Assembly: GCA_036345935.2 (NCBI GenBank)
Contig: JADWOT020000004.1
Coordinates: forward strand, 14,213,467 to 14,277,466
Source of the DNA: Taenia hydatigena
Lineage: Eukaryota; Platyhelminthes; Cestoda; Cyclophyllidea; Taeniidae
Direction: 5' to 3'
Length of the DNA: 64,000 nt
In this document: positions 38,805-51,982 of the stretch, piece after piece
Layout of the letters: every line of letters begins with the position of its first letter
Numbering within the stretch: position 1 is the first letter of the stretch
The notes under the pieces: model-generated
Seen by the model: the letters and a program-made list of their open reading frames with translations, nothing else
Told to the model about the DNA's origin: nothing
The model's database searches: none
Program-made: the position numbers and the translations under genes

Positions 38805-39640
38805 TTTTTTAGATGTACACAAGGATGCGCACGCATATGCATACATACAGCCCCTGAATCACATGTGCATAAATGGACTCCTTATCGCCATTTCAAAATA
38901 AATACTTTTTCTCGCGCTTATGTGTGCATATTACAGAAGCTCAAGCTCAAAGTTCGTGCTTCCTTCTAAGCATATAGTCACAAATATGCTTTTAACGGAT
39001 TTCTTTTATCAAATATCCATTTTTACAAGGATGTAACCATAAATAAGCCTCCCGTTGGTTTTTTTACAAAAACGCTGTTCCACGAGCGTCTGTTTGCATA
39101 CATAGACGCATTTTAAATTACTATAAATAGATATGCGTCAGTAAGGGCAAATTTACCCAAATGGGTTATTCATAGACTTCTCAAAATTAATATCTATCAT
39201 TATGAAAATGTATTTAAACAATATGCCCTGCATATCCACAGGCCTTCATGCATGCGCTTGCTTCTCATCAATTCCACCTATGGATTATACTTCTTAATGT
39301 GTGTAAATGCTCAAAAAGTTTTCCATTGACTTCCATAAAATTAACCCATTCTGGGTGTTCATATCCATAAATATGCCCCTTATCAACTTCTCCTTCAGAA
39401 AACATACTTTTCTACGCACTTTGTGAATATATATTACTTATCAATGTGTCAAATCCTACAGCATCTCCACGGACCTAAATACATGCCTGCGCTTGTAATC
39501 ATCTTCTTGGCATTTTCATTCTCACACCGTAAATTAAAAATATGAACCCTATTCAGCTCTTTAAAATAATGGCAGATTTGATGAGCGGATTTGAAAAGTA
39601 TACTTCCCATGCGCGATTGCGATTTATGGTAATTCGTTAC
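38805..39640 (-). repeat. Degenerate ~60-bp satellite, minus orientation
   Basis: Repeated words include CATAAATATGC, TTCATGCATGCG, CTTCTC/ACTTCTC and CATCAATTCC. Their complements are those of the large array at 43.35-46.17 kb. Spacing of related words is around 55-65 bases. Monomers are strongly diverged. Confidence 0.6.
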
Positions 39641-42229
39641 AGATGAGGCGACCCATGGAAGAACACATCGAACATGAGCAGGTGGAGAGATACGGAATTA
39701 AAGGAAAGCTATATGAACGGATTTAAAGTAATTGGAAAACCGGTAAAAAAGAACAAGGTTAAACAGGCAACGAGAGAAGAGAGGGCACCCTCGGACAGGA
39801 AGTGATGTTTGTCAATGAAGGCACTGATCACTATGGAAAGTGAGATGGATAAGACCTGCTCGCAGGGAATTCTCAGAGTTACTGCAAAGAAATGCGATTA
39901 AATGCAATCCCTCTTAAGAAGATGCGCTAGAATCATCTCCACTGCTTCACTCATCTCCGACTGTAAGAGAAAAGCGAAAAGTGAAATAAAACTGGCCATA
40001 CAGTCTCATGGCAAGATGGGTAGCAGACAAGATCCGGAAAAAAACGGGGATCTGGGCACAATCTGGAAATGTGAGGGCGTTGGATATTACAAGTGTGCAT
40101 TCATTCACATAATTAAACGGGTTTGCAACAACGGCATGGTGTCAATCCTCTGATGCACAAGCAGCTCAGTGGTCAGGACGCTACATAGAAACGGGACGAG
40201 TCTAATGCAATACTCGTGTCGGAAAATTGATAACGCTTTAACACAACACCTAAAGCATAAATTTTGTCAATTGTTAAATAGAATCGGTCTCTAGCCGGTT
40301 CTCGAGAAGCGACTAATGGTTTCCGGAAGGACACGGTGGAGTTGGTTAAGAAGATGTGCAACATGAGGTTATTAGTGCATGCAAGCATTGTTCACCAAAT
40401 TGAGCAACAACAAATCAACCTTTGAAAAGTACGCAGAATTTTGTTCCGCAAACTAGTGGTTTTAAACGGTAAAATCTATCAAATAGAGGGAATTATCATG
40501 TAATAATGGAGCGCTGCTGTGACCAATGATGGAAGCCACTTTGAACTCACTCCTAGCATTTTTTAAGTAAAACATTTATCAGTAATTTACTTCATAACTT
40601 AATTGCGCTCAAAAATTTAAGAATAAATATGACATTTGAAAGCACTTAAGGTGTCTTTGGAAATAGTTACAAAGAGGCTCTGTAATTCAATCCACTTTAA
40701 CGGCTAAGATGTTTTCTATGGTTTTAACGAATCCAAAGTGCCGCTTGACGTGGTCAGCGTTGGACTGTTAAGAGGTCAAGAGATGAACTTTGCTTTATGC
40801 ATGGATAAAACACTGCGAACAAAATTTTTGCGCTTACAAAATAAGGAATCAACCAAATCCTCTAACGATTGCGCGCATAGGAGTCCACGTCACAGACACT
40901 ACAGACGCCAACCAGTTCTCACAGAAGCTAAAGCTAAGCCAAATTTGCCACCCACTACACATTAGCACTCTCGTTTTTAGGGAACTTATTGCTGGAATTC
41001 CTACCCTCCTTCCTATCAGGTTAAAATTTTGAGAGTTTGCGGGTGCTCTCCAGCTGAGAGAGCATTTCCCTTGAAATATCATCCTCCAACTAAAGCAGAA
41101 GCTACTTAATCGTTTTGGGAAGAAGGCCACCATGATGGTGTGACATGACTTCATTTAATAGATGAATGTGGTTTATAGGCTCATCTGCAGCTGGTCAAAG
41201 TTGTCAACCGCTTTAAAGTAATCGAGACCGGACATTTCTTCAGCAACCGATAAAAGCAGAAATAGTAGATGATAATGATAAAATTTTATTACCTATTTAC
41301 CGTTACGGATAATGGGGATAAATTTATGCTAATGTGCTAAGTTCAGCCACCTCTCCCATCTCCGTTGCACTCGTCTCCACTGCCCCTTAGAGAGACAGAC
41401 TCTTATCAACAATATTAACTCATTGGTCTGGTGACTCACTTGACATCTGGACCTTCTTCCCGGTGGCAATTTTATCCCGGAGAAGAATTACCAAATTGGC
41501 CGTTTTGGAAGTCTCTGAGACCTTTTCTGCTAAACTTCATTAAGAGTCTTAAAATGAAAAGTAGCACATCTGTACTAGTTACTACTTTACTTCCTCTCTT
41601 ACTTGCTTCAGACATTACGAGTGTAACGATGTGGATAGATTAGTGGTGGATAAGCATGCTAAGAGTCACTGAATGTGGCGCCTGATGATGGCTTAAAATC
41701 ATGTTTACGATACGCTAAGCCAGGTCAAATTAATTCTGCTACTGCCCTAGCGCAATACTTGTTGCACTGAAGGTCTAGCAATAAAAAAATATACTACTCG
41801 CTACTTAACTACATGATATTCTTCTCCATTCTTGCATGGATACTAATGTTAAACTTACTTCTTCCGGGTTTTTCGATTCAAGTAAATTTAAGTTGCACTT
41901 TCATGAAAATCCAATGTGGACAAATTGTATTATTCTGAACACTGAAAACAGAGGTGGGTTATGGTAAATTTGATCACAACACTCGGAGATTTCGAACTCC
42001 TGGTGTAGTTTTATTGTAATGCATTGCTGCATTAATGCAGAAAATTATTCACTGCTTTAAAAATTTGTCCCTGGATTATTTCACCCATTTCTAAATCCAT
42101 TATAAGTCTGGCAGTGCATTTGGGGAGCCAAGATTCTGCTCTTTCTTAAGCAAACATTTGTTTTACCCAAACTCCAACTATGGCTATCCTCTGGGGTTGG
42201 TGCTGCTGTAATACTTCCTCTGTTTTGAC
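39641..42229. other. Intergenic sequence between inverted repeat arms
   Basis: No gene is recognised. A tRNA-like A-box word is present near 40161 but no matching B box. Open frames at 39902-40153, 40738-41154 and 41431-41643 lack motifs. Confidence 0.4.
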
Positions 42230-42640
42230 TGCCGGCTCCGGTTTCGGTTTCGGTTTCGGTCACTTTGGTGGCCATATTGCTCTAGCCAAGTGGGCTGGTC
42301 CCTAAGCCATGCCAGCATTCTCATTACCCATGTTTATTAAATGTATGTATTCTGCCTTATTATTGTGCCTTCTTTTGTCTTCGAGGGAATCTCGGGACGC
42401 TGCATTGTTGGAAAGCCGAAAGCTGACCCTAACTTATTGGGTTTCTATCCCAATCCACACTGCTTGTGCAAACCAATGGTGCGGATGAAGTGCATTTGCT
42501 GCAGATAGGAAAATCTCGGACAGCTCATAACAGAAGGGCTGAAATTCGACATCTGCCTTCGCCATCTACCCCATCTCCGTGTTCTGCAGGAGAGCTATTA
42601 ACAACTGAAGCCACACTAGCCGTTAACCACCTGGAAACGT
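42230..42640 (+). repeat. Family C unit with internal extension
   Basis: It begins with three tandem GGTTTC hexamers (about 42240-42260). The family C order follows (GGCCATATTGC, AGTGGGCTGG, TGCCTTCTTTTG, GGGACGCTGCA). Then comes a 230-bp segment (42410-42640) that matches 26815-27050, including TTAACAACTGAAGC. It abuts the right arm of the inverted repeat. Confidence 0.7.
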
Positions 42641-43141
42641 TTCGTTGCGGATATTTCCTTAATATGCCTGCTCAAGGAGACAGGCGTTCTAATGTCTCCC
42701 TGTAGATACGCTGATGCTCAACAGAACCCCCACTCTGGATTCACTTTCAAAACCGGACAAAACTCCAAGTCCGGTCGAACTGCCCAACACTGACACTGAC
42801 GTTGGTGTGAAGCATTGCCTGAGTTGCGTCGAATGTCGGCGACTGGCACGGTTAGCTTGTGGGTGCTTCTCGCAGCACTGAGTACGTTGTGATGGCTGAA
42901 GTGGGAGGTTTTTCCAAGAGGAGCGTTGGAGATGACGCTTGAAAGAAGAGAGGAGTTATGTAATACTTTGTTTGCTTTGAATGTCGGTATCGGTTTCGGT
43001 TGGTGGGTTGGTCATATTGCCCTAGCTGTGTGGGCTGACCTCCGGGTCATTTCAACAGTCTGGTTTCCTCTGTTTGTTGAATATATATACTGCCCTAGTA
43101 TTATGCCTCCTTTTGCTTCCAAGGAAGTCCCAGGACGCTAC
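42641..43141 (+). repeat. Right arm of a ~99% identical inverted repeat
   Basis: This is the partner of 38301-38804 in opposite orientation, 3.8 kb apart. The shared block ends at GGACGCTACA. The second half, from about 42955, is a family C unit. See the left arm for the comparison. Confidence 0.9.
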
Positions 43142-43349
43142 AATGCTTGTTTGGATGTTTCGCTATTGCAAGTTATTGATAGATTACATATTTAGGCGCA
43201 TAGGCTCTTGAGGCCGAATATTCACTGAAAGGATTAGGTAGAAGATTTCTTTAACTGTACACGTTAGCGAAGGATAGTAATATTTTGCAGGAAGCGATTA
43301 GGGACTTATAATTGTTCATTCGTACGTGAGAAAATCACGCACGCATCCG

Positions 43350-46170
43350 TAAAGAATCTCACTCATTCTAGGAAGATGATGAACATATTTATGCAAATAT
43401 GCTCATAGGAAAATGTAATTATGTAATGAAATCATCGACATGATAAATGATGTGCAATAATTTTGAGGTTTTATTGGAGAACTTATAAGTGTATTTGTGC
43501 TCGAGAGGCAGGATTTTTGCGATTAGAAGTTGATGAGAGGCTAATTAATACGCCTAAGCTTATTGGAAATTTATGATGATTTGGACCAGTTGTTGAAAAA
43601 CTCACCAATGCGTATACGCTCATGCATCCAATACTCATTAAAGAAAGTGGATGAGGACCCTTCCTACAATTATATGCTCCTATTGAAAAATATTTTCTCG
43701 AATGTGCCTTCTGAGAGTCTATTTTTGCATATATTCTTGTGAAGATGGATATCCATGTACGCTGGCGATGCTAGAGGGTTATTGGGAAAAGTTGATGTAG
43801 AACAGCCATTTAGAGTGTTCGCTGAAGATCATGTTAAGTTACATTTGCTTTTGAGCATCAATGTTCATTTGGCGATATGATGGGGAGCATATTTGTTCAT
43901 GTTTGATTGTGAGGATGCGCTCATATGGCATTATTCCCTTGGGGAAGTCGATGAATAGCTGAGTCAAGTGTGCGTGGTCGTAGGGATGAAGAGCCTCTTT
44001 ATGTATGCATCCGTGACGGTAAATATTTATTTGGTGAAACCGACTAAGAGTCAATTCACGTTTGTATTTTTCGTGAGGGTGAATAATTACGTGAAGAAGT
44101 CGGTGAAGAGCATATTAAAGCATTTACACTTAAGAAGTTGTATTTCCAACCGGAGGTTTTGGCGAGGGGCCCATTAATGCATGCATGATTGCAAGGACTA
44201 ATATTTGTTTGGAGATATCTATGGGCAGTTCACTTGTATGCGCTCAACAGGATACAAATTCATTAGGAGAAACCAGCGGGGAGCTTATTTATGCATATAG
44301 TTGGGTGGGAAATATATTCATGCACGTAGTTCACAAGGGTGGATATTTAGTGAAAAAATCGACCAGAATCTTATTTGTGCACATGTGTTCATTCGCTTTA
44401 CATAAATTGAAAATGAACCAATTGATGTATGCATGTTTGTGAGAAAATGATGCCGATTGAAAGAAAACATTGAGAAGACATCTATGTATGCCTACTTGAG
44501 AAGAAATTCACTCCCTGAAATAGTTCTATGCGTTTACAAAGAGAAGTCTATAAGGAGCATAGTTACGCATGCCTGCTTGCAATAATGAATGCTAGAATGG
44601 AAAATTGTTTAAAAATACATTTTAATACGCGATTTTGTAAGGAACTTTTATTCATTGATAGGACTCGATGAGGCACATGTCTATGCATGTATGCTGGTGG
44701 GAATATGCTATTTTGTAATACTCATGTTCTTCAAATGTATCTTGTAGGTGAGGGGCGGGAAGACCAGTCAAACCTAGTCGCAGTCGAACAGGGTCGTTCT
44801 CCGGAGCCAGAGCTATCCCCATCTTAGCTGCCTCGGTTTCACTACCACATGCTCTCTGCGTACTTATAATAAAGTTGTCCAAAAACATCCAGCCAACTCA
44901 TAGCAGAGGTGAAACAAGGTAAGACGAGGGAGTGGACGAATTGTCTGCACTTTTATATCAAGATTCTTAATTTGTATATACATGTTGGTAATGACGGCTG
45001 TCTACCTACGTATTAACGCTCGTTAGGATGGATATCCACTGAAAGAGTTGGGTTGGGAGCCGGTTGATCACATACGGTGGTGAGGAACACAAAAACAAAA
45101 ATATATGTGGGGATACTTTTCTTTTCAGACAAATTATACTGAGCATGGCAATGTATGCATGCTCGTAAAGAATTTTATTCATTGAGAAAAGTAGTGGGAA
45201 GTTTAGTAATGAGTATATGTTCATGTGGAATTCGATGAGGAGCATATTTATGTGCATACGCCTATAATAATGGATATTAGCTTGAAAAAAACCAAGAGGT
45301 TTTCTATTTATTTAGGTAGACTTGTAAAACAGGACATTCAAAAGAGGAGCTCGTGAGGATTTTTCATTATTGTGCGCATTTGATTTGGGGACCACCGCTA
45401 AGGGCATATTTGCGACATTATATTTATGCGAATGGACATTTATTTTAAGGAGTCGTTGAGGCGCCTATCTTTGTATTTATGCTCCTATGGGCCATAAGAA
45501 TATTTGTGCGGACAAGCTCCTAGGAACGGAAGTTATTTGGAGACTTCGATGAGAAGCACATTTCTAGGCACCTGCTCAAGAGGATGGACATTTATTTGTA
45601 GAAGCTGATGTGGAGAAGGCAATGAGGAATAATAAGCGAGTATTTGAAGTGGACGATGTAGAGATTATTTTGACACTCGATCATGCGAGTTTATGAGCTG
45701 AATTTTCTGAATTTAAAGGGGAGAATATATGAGTATGCATGCTTGAGCGCATCCGCATATTAGTTTAGAGGTCTATGAGGATTTCAGTTACGTGCTTAGC
45801 TCGTGAGGATGTATATTTTAATGGAGATGTCGATGTGGATGTCACATCCGCTAATCCATGTGAGCATTTCGAAATCGCGGTAAGGAACATGCGTAGTTAT
45901 TTATGCTCGTGAGACGTGTATTACCTTAAGAAGGTGGGTGAGCAGTGTATGCATGCATTTTGATTAGGAGATATTTGTTTCTTTCAAGACAGTGATGGGA
46001 AGATCGTATAAGTGCATATGGACTTGAGCAAATTTACGTCCTTTTGAAGAAAGTGGTGAGGAGCATAAGTGGGCATTTATCCACGTGGGATGCACATTGC
46101 ATTGGAGAAGTCGATGAGGAGATTATACATGCATTTATGCACGTGAGTCATCACAAAATGTCCTAAACAT
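43350..46170 (+). repeat. Degenerate ~60-bp satellite array, plus orientation
   Basis: About 2.8 kb is built from diverged monomers containing combinations of GAAGTCGATGAGGAGCAT, TATTTATGCATGCATGCT, CGTGAGGATGGATATT and TATTTGGAGAAG. Spacing between equivalent words is around 55-65 bases at the clearest places (for example 45.93-46.12 kb). No monomer pair is identical, so it is old. A non-satellite insertion-like stretch is near 44745-44950. No open frame here should be called a gene. Confidence 0.75.
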
Positions 46171-48379
46171 CTCTCGACTCTACTCACCGGATTGGATATT
46201 TACATATTGCAGTCCTCAAGGGGTGACACTTTTACCCCTGCTTACCTATTCAGCAAAAAAGAAGAAAGCTAAGGTCCGCGAATCGTAGCTATCATGTATT
46301 TGTTTAGTCCAGACAGGATGCAGGTCAGAACATCGTTATATAACATTTTCAAGATTAGGAGAAATCATAAGAAGCTTTCATCAAATATGTTTTGTAGACC
46401 TGCTAATGCGGCACCTTTCCTAAGGAATGAAAACTTATTCACATAATTAATCCGAAGGTTAACTTTAGAGGCCCTCCATTGTTTCAATTCGCCGGATTTG
46501 TTAGCGCCCAGACAGACAGTCTCTCTCACCCAACATCGCTAAATAAACCGCAACCACACCGTCTCTGTGAAGATAATCATCCGCAGTCCATTGCATTTCA
46601 TTCCACTCAGCAACCACAAGAGCTAAAGCATCACATTTCATGGCAAATTTTGCGTCCGTTACTGGCCTTCGAACTAATAATTCTTACTATTCAGCCAAGT
46701 AAAATCGGTTTATCTCACCCATAGCCCTCTTGCATCTTCACTGGCCAAAATACAACGTTTACTGCTACATCGTCCAAAATTGAATGAGTCGAACGGTATC
46801 TTTGCAAGAAGAAATGCATTCGCATTTACGCCACCCATTCCAAGCGCATCCACCTGATCAGAGGATTCAATAAAGCTACCAATGGCGGATAGGAGGAGAA
46901 CCCGGCAGATGACAGCACAGTCACCTATTCCATAAAGGGCTTATTCATGATTTGGGGCTCGCCATTAGAGATGTTTATCACGTGGAGGCGCTTTGCAATA
47001 GCGTGGTTGAAGGCGGTGAGAATTCACGAGGTTGTGAATGGTCAACGTCACGCACTCTCAAATTCAATTGTGGACCAGGAAAACTTGCCTTCTATTCTCC
47101 GCATTCAATGGGTTAAATTTCACGCTAGCGATAATCAGTCATTCCAACTTCTAAAATATCAAGCAACAAGAAATAAGTGACAGATGGCTAAAATGGCAGT
47201 AAGAGTATAAAAACGCCGCAGAATAGTAATCGATGATGGAAGTGGAAGTGGAGGCGAAAGCAAAAGCAAAAGCAAAAGTGTTGGTAGGAGTAGCAGTGTA
47301 GAATGCCTTTGTCACCAGATGTCCATGAGGGTGCACATCGCACCAACGCTTTGTTCCAACCCTGTCTCTTCCAACTATGGCTTCATGATCGCCGCATCTA
47401 GCCTGTCTCATTGGCTAATGTCCTCTAATTCGATGGATGTGGCTAACTTTCATTGCCAGAATTCTTCGCCTTTAGAGCAGTAAGAAAGCATTTCTAGTCC
47501 GTAAGATCACACCCTACACAGATGAAGCAATAGTGATTCGTATTTTCCTTCTTTCGTCACTTAGGCTTTTTAATCTTGCCAAAGTCACTATCACCGCGTC
47601 TAGTCATGCTTATATCCCGTTAAGCAATAAAATTTACCCAGAAGAACACTTGGGATGCACATGGGAAAGCCGCTACCTATGCGCACCCTGCCTGCCTACC
47701 TTTGATGACCAGGCTACGCTCCGTGCCGAAATTTTTCGTCAAAACAACGCAACGCCATTGACAAAGCGGGCAGGCTCGTTTTTAGCCCAAATCCCTTGTA
47801 GTTCCCACTCTTAACAGCTTAGACAAACAACGGACTATGTACTAACAACTTGTTAGTAGACCTTACCATCCACACGGTGCCTAGCACGGGCCATCCACCT
47901 GCCACTTAAATTAGTGTGGAAACAACAAGTGAATAGGTAGCATCAAGGCCGCTTGTGACATGTCTATCCCCAAAGAAGGGTCTCTTCAACGTACACAAGC
48001 ATTCACTTGACGAGAAAGGAAACGGTGGTAGAATTTGCTGTGAGTTACGGTCAGAGGCATCCGTTCGTATATGTGTACGTGTAATCCTTTGTAATAGACG
48101 TTATTCCGACTGCGTCTGTCAGAATATTTCTCTTGCCTTATGTAAAACATTCGTGCCTCTGTACTAACTTTAGAGCATTGTCACTTGCCATCTCCATGCT
48201 TGCTGGAAATAAAACATCAGTAAAGACTCATTTCGCGGTCTGTTAGCAGCAGCTTGAACTGTGAAATACCAGTTGATGTGTGGACCGTAACCCTGTGCGC
48301 TAGGGGAGTGCGCCCTTAACCTAAATCCCAATCTTTGCATTGTACATTCCTGGTAAAGGTCATTGGTAATCCGATGAGG
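46171..48379. other. Intergenic sequence, no gene recognised
   Basis: Open frames at 46479-46724, 46947-47180 and 47533-47814 have no recognisable motif. A short AGCAAA hexamer run lies at about 47250-47280. This may be part of the same decayed retroelement neighbourhood as the gypsy remnant downstream, but nothing shows it. Confidence 0.35.
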
Positions 48380-49765
48380 ATGCAACTCATTCTTTCTGCT
48401 CATCTCTTGCCCTCCGGGTTCTTAAGGTGATGTGTGTCTGAAAGATTGCAAAGATCTTGCAGAGTTCGGTGTATGCCGACTTCCAATCAAAGTATTGATC
48501 GTTATCGACAGGCTAAAGCCATTCATGCTAACAAATGCATCGATTAAGGAAAATCGAAAAGACCGTTTCCACGTCCTGTGATTTCATGGATTCCGTCTCT
48601 GCTACTTTCGTGAAGTAGTCAGCCATAATGAGAACACACCTATTACCGTTCCCAGTGGGTGATAGTGAGTCCATAATGGCTATACCCATTCTTTCCTTAA
48701 AAACTCCAAAGACATGCACTGCGATGGTGCAATCGTTGTGGGGTAAAGCTTCTTTAAGCTGCCTTAAATTCGTTACAAATCAAACAATCCTGCCCTACGT
48801 GCGATCCGACGGTACTCTTTGCTAAAAGTATGTTGGAGGACTGCTTGCATGAATTAGCCCGGGGCAATCAGCCACTTGGGTGGCACAGCGCCTTCTCGGC
48901 ACCATAAAACCTCATCCGCTGATAGGAGGTACGAGTACTCTAGCCATATTCGTTTGGCCGCCTTGCTAAACGAGATCACCTCCTCCGCAACGAGTTTATA
49001 AAAGGATGCATGAAAACGCGCGTATACCACAGCTGTGTCGAGATCCGTACACTTCGTGCTTCTTGTCTAAAAATATTGCACCCACTACATCGTTGTCCAT
49101 TATTGCTGAGATAAATGTGTGAGACAGCACATCCGCGCTGTCATGCTTATTCTTCGCTCTTACCAGAAATATCTAATTGAATTTCTGCACTATCAAGTAT
49201 CAGCACACAACTGAACGACCATCCTCCTACACTGTTTGTAACGCAGTAAGCGCTTGATGATCTATTTGCATCTTGAGATGTCCCCGCCGTCATGAAGTGT
49301 CCGACTGTGGCAGGGATAGCAAACATCTTATGCTCTGCTGCACTTTTCTGTCTCCTCTTTTAAGTCGGGTACTGTTGTAGGTGATGACGTTCCTTCGGGA
49401 AAGTACACCAACCACCACTAAATCTCTTGCGTCGATATTCAGCGCAAAGTACAGGAATCTGACTTTAATTCTTTGAACGCGTTACCATGTCAATTTTCTC
49501 AGTAAAACACATTGTGGACTGCTTTTCAGTTGGTGTATGAAGCCAGTGACAATGCCAGCAAAATCTTAAACAAACCGGCTGTGGTAGTTCACTGAGCCAA
49601 GGAAACTGCGTTGGTGTTGGCCAGGCATTCACTTCTTTTGCACGGTCTTTAGTAGCCGCCATCACGTTTGTCGTGGCTATGTACCTAAGAGAGTTGACCG
49701 ACTGTTGAAGAGAACTGCATGTCTTTGGAGTCAGCCTTCTTCGTTCTGCAGGGAGTGATCTTGTA
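48380..49765 (-). mobile_element. Decayed Ty3/gypsy-type retrotransposon pol fragment
   Basis: Read on the minus strand, pieces of pol appear in the correct order but in shifting frames with stops. The end of reverse transcriptase comes first (about 49600-49765): Lys-Glu-Val-Asn-Ala-Trp-Pro-Thr-Pro-Thr, then a Leu-Ser-Glu-Leu region and Leu-Thr/Thr-Pro-Thr-Glu-Lys. RNase H-like sequence follows (about 49200-49470): Asp-Ala-Arg-Asp-Leu..Gly-Val-Leu-Ser, then His-Gln-Ala-Leu-Thr-Ala-Leu-Gln-Thr-Val. An integrase zinc-finger-like Cys-Leu-Ile-Cys is near 48790. The integrase core is at 48380-48719: Gly-Asn-Arg, Asp-Tyr-Phe-Thr-Lys, Glu-Leu-Cys-Lys. The catalytic RT motif region, gag and recognisable LTRs were not found. 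The element is inactive. Confidence 0.75.
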
Positions 49766-51849
49766 AAAATTGGAAACAATCCAATTCTTGTTGTAAATGT
49801 TTAGGGGAGCCAACGGGTTCATCAATGACACGGCTACACTCAAGTCAGGGAAGAAGCGGTATGAAGGTCTTTCTAGTTTGCCTGGACCTTGCATCATTGA
49901 ATGAAAGCTGTTTGGGTGTAGACAGGAGAAGAAGGATGGTTCACCTGATCTTGCAAAGAATTCACGAAAGGAGTGTAAAATGACGATAATCGCAACTGAT
50001 CCTTGAGTGAATGCCATTACTTCTATTACTCAATATTGAGCCAGTTTTCTTGATTAAATTTTCAGGAGACGCATATGTAACAAGGGTAAAATGCAGGTTT
50101 AGAAGTCGTTGCCAGTAAGAAAAAAGTTTTTGGAAGTGTGATGCATTTTTTGTTTTATGTTGCAGGTGATAAATGAATTTAAACAGCAAATCTTACCATT
50201 CTGTTTAGATTTGATAAAGTGTTGCATGATGTGCCCAGCAATGCAGCACTATCCTTGTCCACCGCCTCTCCCATGCAACTTTCTCTAGAGCAAGAAAACT
50301 GGTTGGGTGTAAAACCTTTACTGTCTTAGATTAAGGGGATTCTGTGCAGTCATAGTGGAGACTGAAAGGGTGACTACTCTCATCATCATACAAACGGACC
50401 TTCCGATCAAGCACAAGGCACGAGTTCTCCTCCCACCTCTCTCTTGCTCGATACATTTCGGGAAACAGGCAGTCCTCCGATTGAATTACTTTGTGTTCCT
50501 TTATGTGTCTCAACAATTCACAACTATGCTTTAAACCCGTCAATGGGTACGACCAATGCCTATTCTAGCCCATCTGTTCACGGCATTGCTATCCACAACG
50601 TCGCCATTACCAAGTCGGGATTAGGTATTTTACACACGAGGAGTATAAAGTAAGTGAAAGTGATGCTGTTTTGTATAATGGGAAGGAAAGAACAAGTAAG
50701 CAGTAAGGACGGTCTTAAAACAGTCGCTAATGGTAGTAACCTGTGTAGCTTATCTTGAAAGTTTTAAACAACACAGTCTTTTGTCAAAGCCAGTGTGTCT
50801 CTCTGTACTTCACCTCCAGCTCATTCTACTGCAGTGAGAACTACTGAGTTGTAGTCTACAGCGGACCAAAATCACAAACACTGGCCTATAAGGAATAGAG
50901 AATGCATTTGCCTTCGCTCTATTTATTCCGAAAACAAGCTCACGAACGGGCCACAGTTCCCAAGGGGCATTTGACAATAAAACCAGCTATACAAATCAAC
51001 AGTTAGGGCAAGATAGCACGAACAATGTCAAATGCATAAAAGGCTCAAACACACTCAGTTTCTCCTGGCTACACATCGAAACAGCCGTCACGAAAGATCC
51101 CACGTTCTTTTGGGGATCACATCGCAGCATGCCCACTCCAATGGATCAGACCATTTGGTGAAGTCCTCGTCCTCACGCCTAATTTGCCGCAGCTTCCAAC
51201 CCGCTGGTACAGCAGACAGGGGAAAATTTTAAAACTCCCCGATTCTGTGGATGAATCTTGCAAAACAGTCCATCTCACTTAATTTATCCCTCCTCGCATT
51301 CACAATGAGTGCAATGAATAAGGTCTGGTGAGGTGTAAGGGCTTCTATGGTGACTGTTAGATCACTCTTAAGGAATCGTTAAGGGTACACGAAGTAGATG
51401 ATGCAATCAGAGTCATCGAGATCATCATTGCTGCTTACATTTTCAGTCCTTAGGATAGTATAAACCAAACCACTTTCATGGTGATATCCAATAATGATAG
51501 ATTTATGCGTCTCGGCAAAACGTTGTTCAGTGGATACCTGCTCAGAGGAATGTCCTTGTCAGTTTCTACGTATGGTGATTTCGAATGCGATATACGCTCG
51601 CCATAAGACACAGTAATGGTGTTAAAGAGCATCAAAAGACGAAAATGTATGGTTCTTTCGGCTTGGTCATGAGACAAGGTGGATAGTAAGGATTGACAGG
51701 GGTCAATTTGTTGCGTCCGATATGAAATGGCCTCGGAGGCCTTTTAGAAGGAGATTTGTGAAGACCACGGAATCAATAACTGACACAGATGCTTGTCCAG
51801 CTAGGTCTACTGTTTACTATGCTAAGCTATGACAGCTGAGAATCGTCGT
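49766..51849. other. Intergenic sequence, no gene recognised
   Basis: A minus-strand frame at 50331-50543 has protein-like charged composition but no motif or clear splice pair. Frames at 49685-50017 and 51450-51677 are similarly uninformative. Confidence 0.35.
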
Positions 51850-51982
51850 GTGAAAAGCATCCACTTCCACTGTAGAACAGTGGTGCAGAAATTTATTAAG
51901 TCTGGAGCCTTAAGAAATTCGCATATCCTTAATGACAGTTCCGGTGGAAGATCTGTGATCATTTGATATTTTCTTTTTACGC
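51850..51982 (-). pseudogene. F-box domain fragment
   Basis: After a possible acceptor (AAACTTAG, AG at 51984-51983), the minus strand encodes an F-box core: Ile-x-x-Leu-Pro-Pro-Glu-Leu-Ser-Leu-Arg-Ile, then Glu-Phe-Leu-Lys-Ala-Pro-Asp-Leu-Ile, then Trp. F-box motifs bind SKP1 in SCF ubiquitin ligases. The spacing fits the first 30-35 residues of the motif, and Leu-Pro-x-Glu-Leu is followed by the expected hydrophobic helix. No good splice donor follows, and the frame runs to a stop in sequence that no longer looks like an F-box. It is either an eroded exon or the end of a mis-defined one. No WD40 or leucine-rich repeats were found nearby. Confidence 0.45.

Noticed and set aside
40141..40240. 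tRNA-like A-box word, suggesting a tRNA gene or SINE head
   Set aside because: No convincing B box or cloverleaf follows at the right distance.
38250..43195. Matching 80-90-residue frames in the two inverted repeat arms
   Set aside because: Their identity reflects the recent DNA duplication; more diverged family C units do not preserve the frame.
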